Positions 14,488 through 15,704 of a stretch of 15,704 bases of DNA are shown here, one piece after another. Position 1 is the first letter of the stretch. Every line of letters begins with the position of its first letter. This DNA is from JAYRWN01 sp041917975 (lineage in GTDB: Bacteria > Bacteroidota > Bacteroidia > Chitinophagales > Saprospiraceae): assembly GCA_041917975.1 (NCBI GenBank), contig JAYRWN010000074.1, positions 1 to 15,704 of the forward strand. The letters are read 5' to 3'. Below the pieces are notes generated by a model. The model made no database searches and had not been told where the DNA came from. It saw nothing but the letters and a program-made list of their open reading frames with translations. The translations under genes and the position numbers were made by a program.

Positions 14488-15704
14488 TTAAGGCCATTTC
14501 CTAAACAACATTGAATTAAGTCGGAAGCCAAGCACTGCTCCGGATGAATCTATAATAAATTTCCCATCGTGAAATTCCGGATGTTCAGCAACTCTAAACT
14601 GGTAATCTTTGGATAAAATAAGTGGAGCAAAATCCAGGCGAGGATGATTTAGTCTTAGTTTTCCATCCATTTTTAATTGAATGGTTAGTTGTAATTCTGC
14701 ATTGTAATAATTTCCTGTTGCTGAGGCATTCCAATTACTATCGGGAATCCATTCATCATCTTTATTATTTTCTTCTTCTATAGATTCGGTCTGATCATCA
14801 TTATTCGCGGGATCTAAAAATCCGAAATGGGCCAGAACTTGCTTAAACAACGGATTAAAATCCAGATCAGGGCGATTGGTTTTCGTGATTATGATCAGAT
14901 CAACCTCGGGATAGATGATTAAATTAGCCCGATAACCGGCGCTTGAACCCGTGTGACCATAAGAGCGCGGTTGATGCTGATGTAAATCCAACCCCAAACC
15001 GTAAAAATCAACTTTTGACCCGTCAGTTAAGGTAGCTGGCACTTTCATACTATCTACCCAGGGTTTCCACTCCGGCTTGGGCTGACGCAAATGTTGCGCC
15101 CACAGAATCAGATCATCTAAAGACGTATAAACACCACCGGCGCCAATCACTTCACTGTTATCATAAACTTCCGTGAACGTCCTGGAAAATGTGGGATGAT
15201 AATTATAATAACTCAAAGGATACTTATCATGCAGGTGATAGGACGTAGCCATATTCGGAAATTTTTTGCCTTGGTAATCCATGATGTAGGTGTGATTCAT
15301 GTCCAAGGGTTTAAAAATATTTTTTTGCATGTAGGCTTCGAAACTCAGCTTAGCAACATCTTCAATGACCTCAGCGAGCATCATATATCCGGTATTCGAA
15401 TAACTAAAATTTGCTCCGGCTGAAAAATTTAATTCTTTAACGTTGGCGATAATATTTTTGGCATCCTGTTGGGTAATGCGGTCACCTTGTTTCCAACCCA
15501 TTAATGGCAATAACGCGTAGACTTCTTTGATACCACTGGTGTGTTGCATCAGTTGACGAATCGTAACTTCAGCCAAGTACTCCGGACAAGGTATATATTT
15601 TCCCAAAGGATCTTCAAAAGCCACCTGCCCTTTTTTGATTAATTGTAAAATGCCCATGACGGTTATCTGTTTGGCTACAGAACCGATATCACTTATGGTA
15701 GCCG
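14488..15704 (-). CDS. Serine beta-lactamase-like hydrolase (class C/DD-peptidase fold), N-terminus off the right edge
   Basis: The frame is open to the right edge and gives 404 residues. An internal ATG at 15655-15657 is not the true start, because the nucleophile motif lies upstream of it: ISDIGSVAKQITVMG carries SxxK (Ser at 15681-15679, Lys at 15672-15670). The second motif is Tyr-Ser-Asn in ANFSYSNTGYM (codons from 15402). The third is HTG in YGHTGSSAG (15955 region is outside; His codon at 14955-14953). All three motifs of the class C beta-lactamase/esterase/DD-peptidase superfamily are therefore present. After about residue 285 (counted from the internal Met) comes an acidic linker and a C-terminal beta-rich domain with GNYYNAELQLTIQLKMDGKL. 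This is typical of exported Bacteroidota 'serine hydrolase' proteins. A role in drug resistance is not indicated. The missing N-terminus should contain a signal peptide. Confidence 0.92.
   Translation of the reverse strand, partial: ATISDIGSVAKQITVMGILQLIKKGQVAFEDPLGKYIPCPEYLAEVTIRQLMQHTSGIKEVYALLPLMGWKQGDRITQQDAKNIIANVKELNFSAGANFSYSNTGYMMLAEVIEDVAKLSFEAYMQKNIFKPLDMNHTYIMDYQGKKFPNMATSYHLHDKYPLSYYNYHPTFSRTFTEVYDNSEVIGAGGVYTSLDDLILWAQHLRQPKPEWKPWVDSMKVPATLTDGSKVDFYGLGLDLHQHQPRSYGHTGSSAGYRANLIIYPEVDLIIITKTNRPDLDFNPLFKQVLAHFGFLDPANNDDQTESIEEENNKDDEWIPDSNWNASATGNYYNAELQLTIQLKMDGKLRLNHPRLDFAPLILSKDYQFRVAEHPEFHDGKFIIDSSGAVLGFRLNSMLFRKWP

Noticed and set aside
1..15704. Defence system, mobile element, biosynthetic cluster, CRISPR or tRNA genes
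   Set aside because: No transposase, integrase, nuclease, toxin-antitoxin pair, NRPS/PKS domains, regularly spaced repeats or tRNA-like cloverleaf was seen on either strand by reading. A tRNAscan-SE, DefenseFinder or antiSMASH run would confirm.

Overview
The window looks like ordinary chromosome from a member of the Bacteroidota, most likely a Saprospirales/Chitinophagales-type bacterium. Three things suggest this. Two promoters carry the Bacteroidota -7 element TAnnTTTG. Start codons lack clear Shine-Dalgarno sequences. The gene families are typical of the phylum: FadN-type beta-oxidation enzyme, LemA/TPM operon, Asp-box propeller protein, and a Tat-exported sugar isomerase-like protein. 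The genus assignment is inference. No tRNA, rRNA, CRISPR array, transposase, integrase or phage gene was seen.

Layout. Positions 1-3259 (minus): a beta-oxidation pair, fadN (3-hydroxyacyl-CoA dehydrogenase/enoyl-CoA hydratase) followed by a thiolase (fadA) that runs off the left edge. A consensus promoter with a perfect dyad over its -7 box precedes fadN. Positions 3260-3494 are a divergent regulatory region rich in dyads. Positions 3495-6342 (plus): lemA, a cytosolic TPM-domain protein, a secreted membrane-anchored TPM protein with a Gly-rich tail (overlapping the previous gene by 11 bp), and an unrecognised secreted protein with acidic, Trp-rich, His-rich and basic-repeat segments. A strong intrinsic terminator (6367-6398) closes this unit. 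Positions 6429-7821 (plus): a small cysteine-containing lipoprotein with a TTG start and a stand-alone 2-oxoacid dehydrogenase E2 catalytic core. The E2 gene converges on a CorC/HlyC-type membrane protein (7818-9119, minus), and both genes stop on the same TTAA. Positions 9299-12499 (minus): a 1066-residue secreted Asp-box beta-propeller protein. Positions 12716-13354 (plus): a LysE-like transporter. Positions 13388-14305 (minus): a Tat-exported TIM-barrel sugar isomerase/epimerase-like protein. Positions 14488-15704 (minus): a serine beta-lactamase-like hydrolase cut by the right edge.

How the genes work together. FadN and FadA catalyse the last three steps of the beta-oxidation spiral and are probably co-transcribed under a ligand-responsive repressor. 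LemA and the TPM proteins recur together in many bacteria as an envelope-associated group of poorly defined role. The 329-residue protein behind them sits before the same terminator and may belong to it. The remaining genes look like single-gene or two-gene units.

I did not find a convincing new multi-gene system. The best leads are the 329-residue protein, the dyads upstream of fadN and lemA, the orphan E2 core with an altered active-site motif, and the cysteine-containing lipoprotein.
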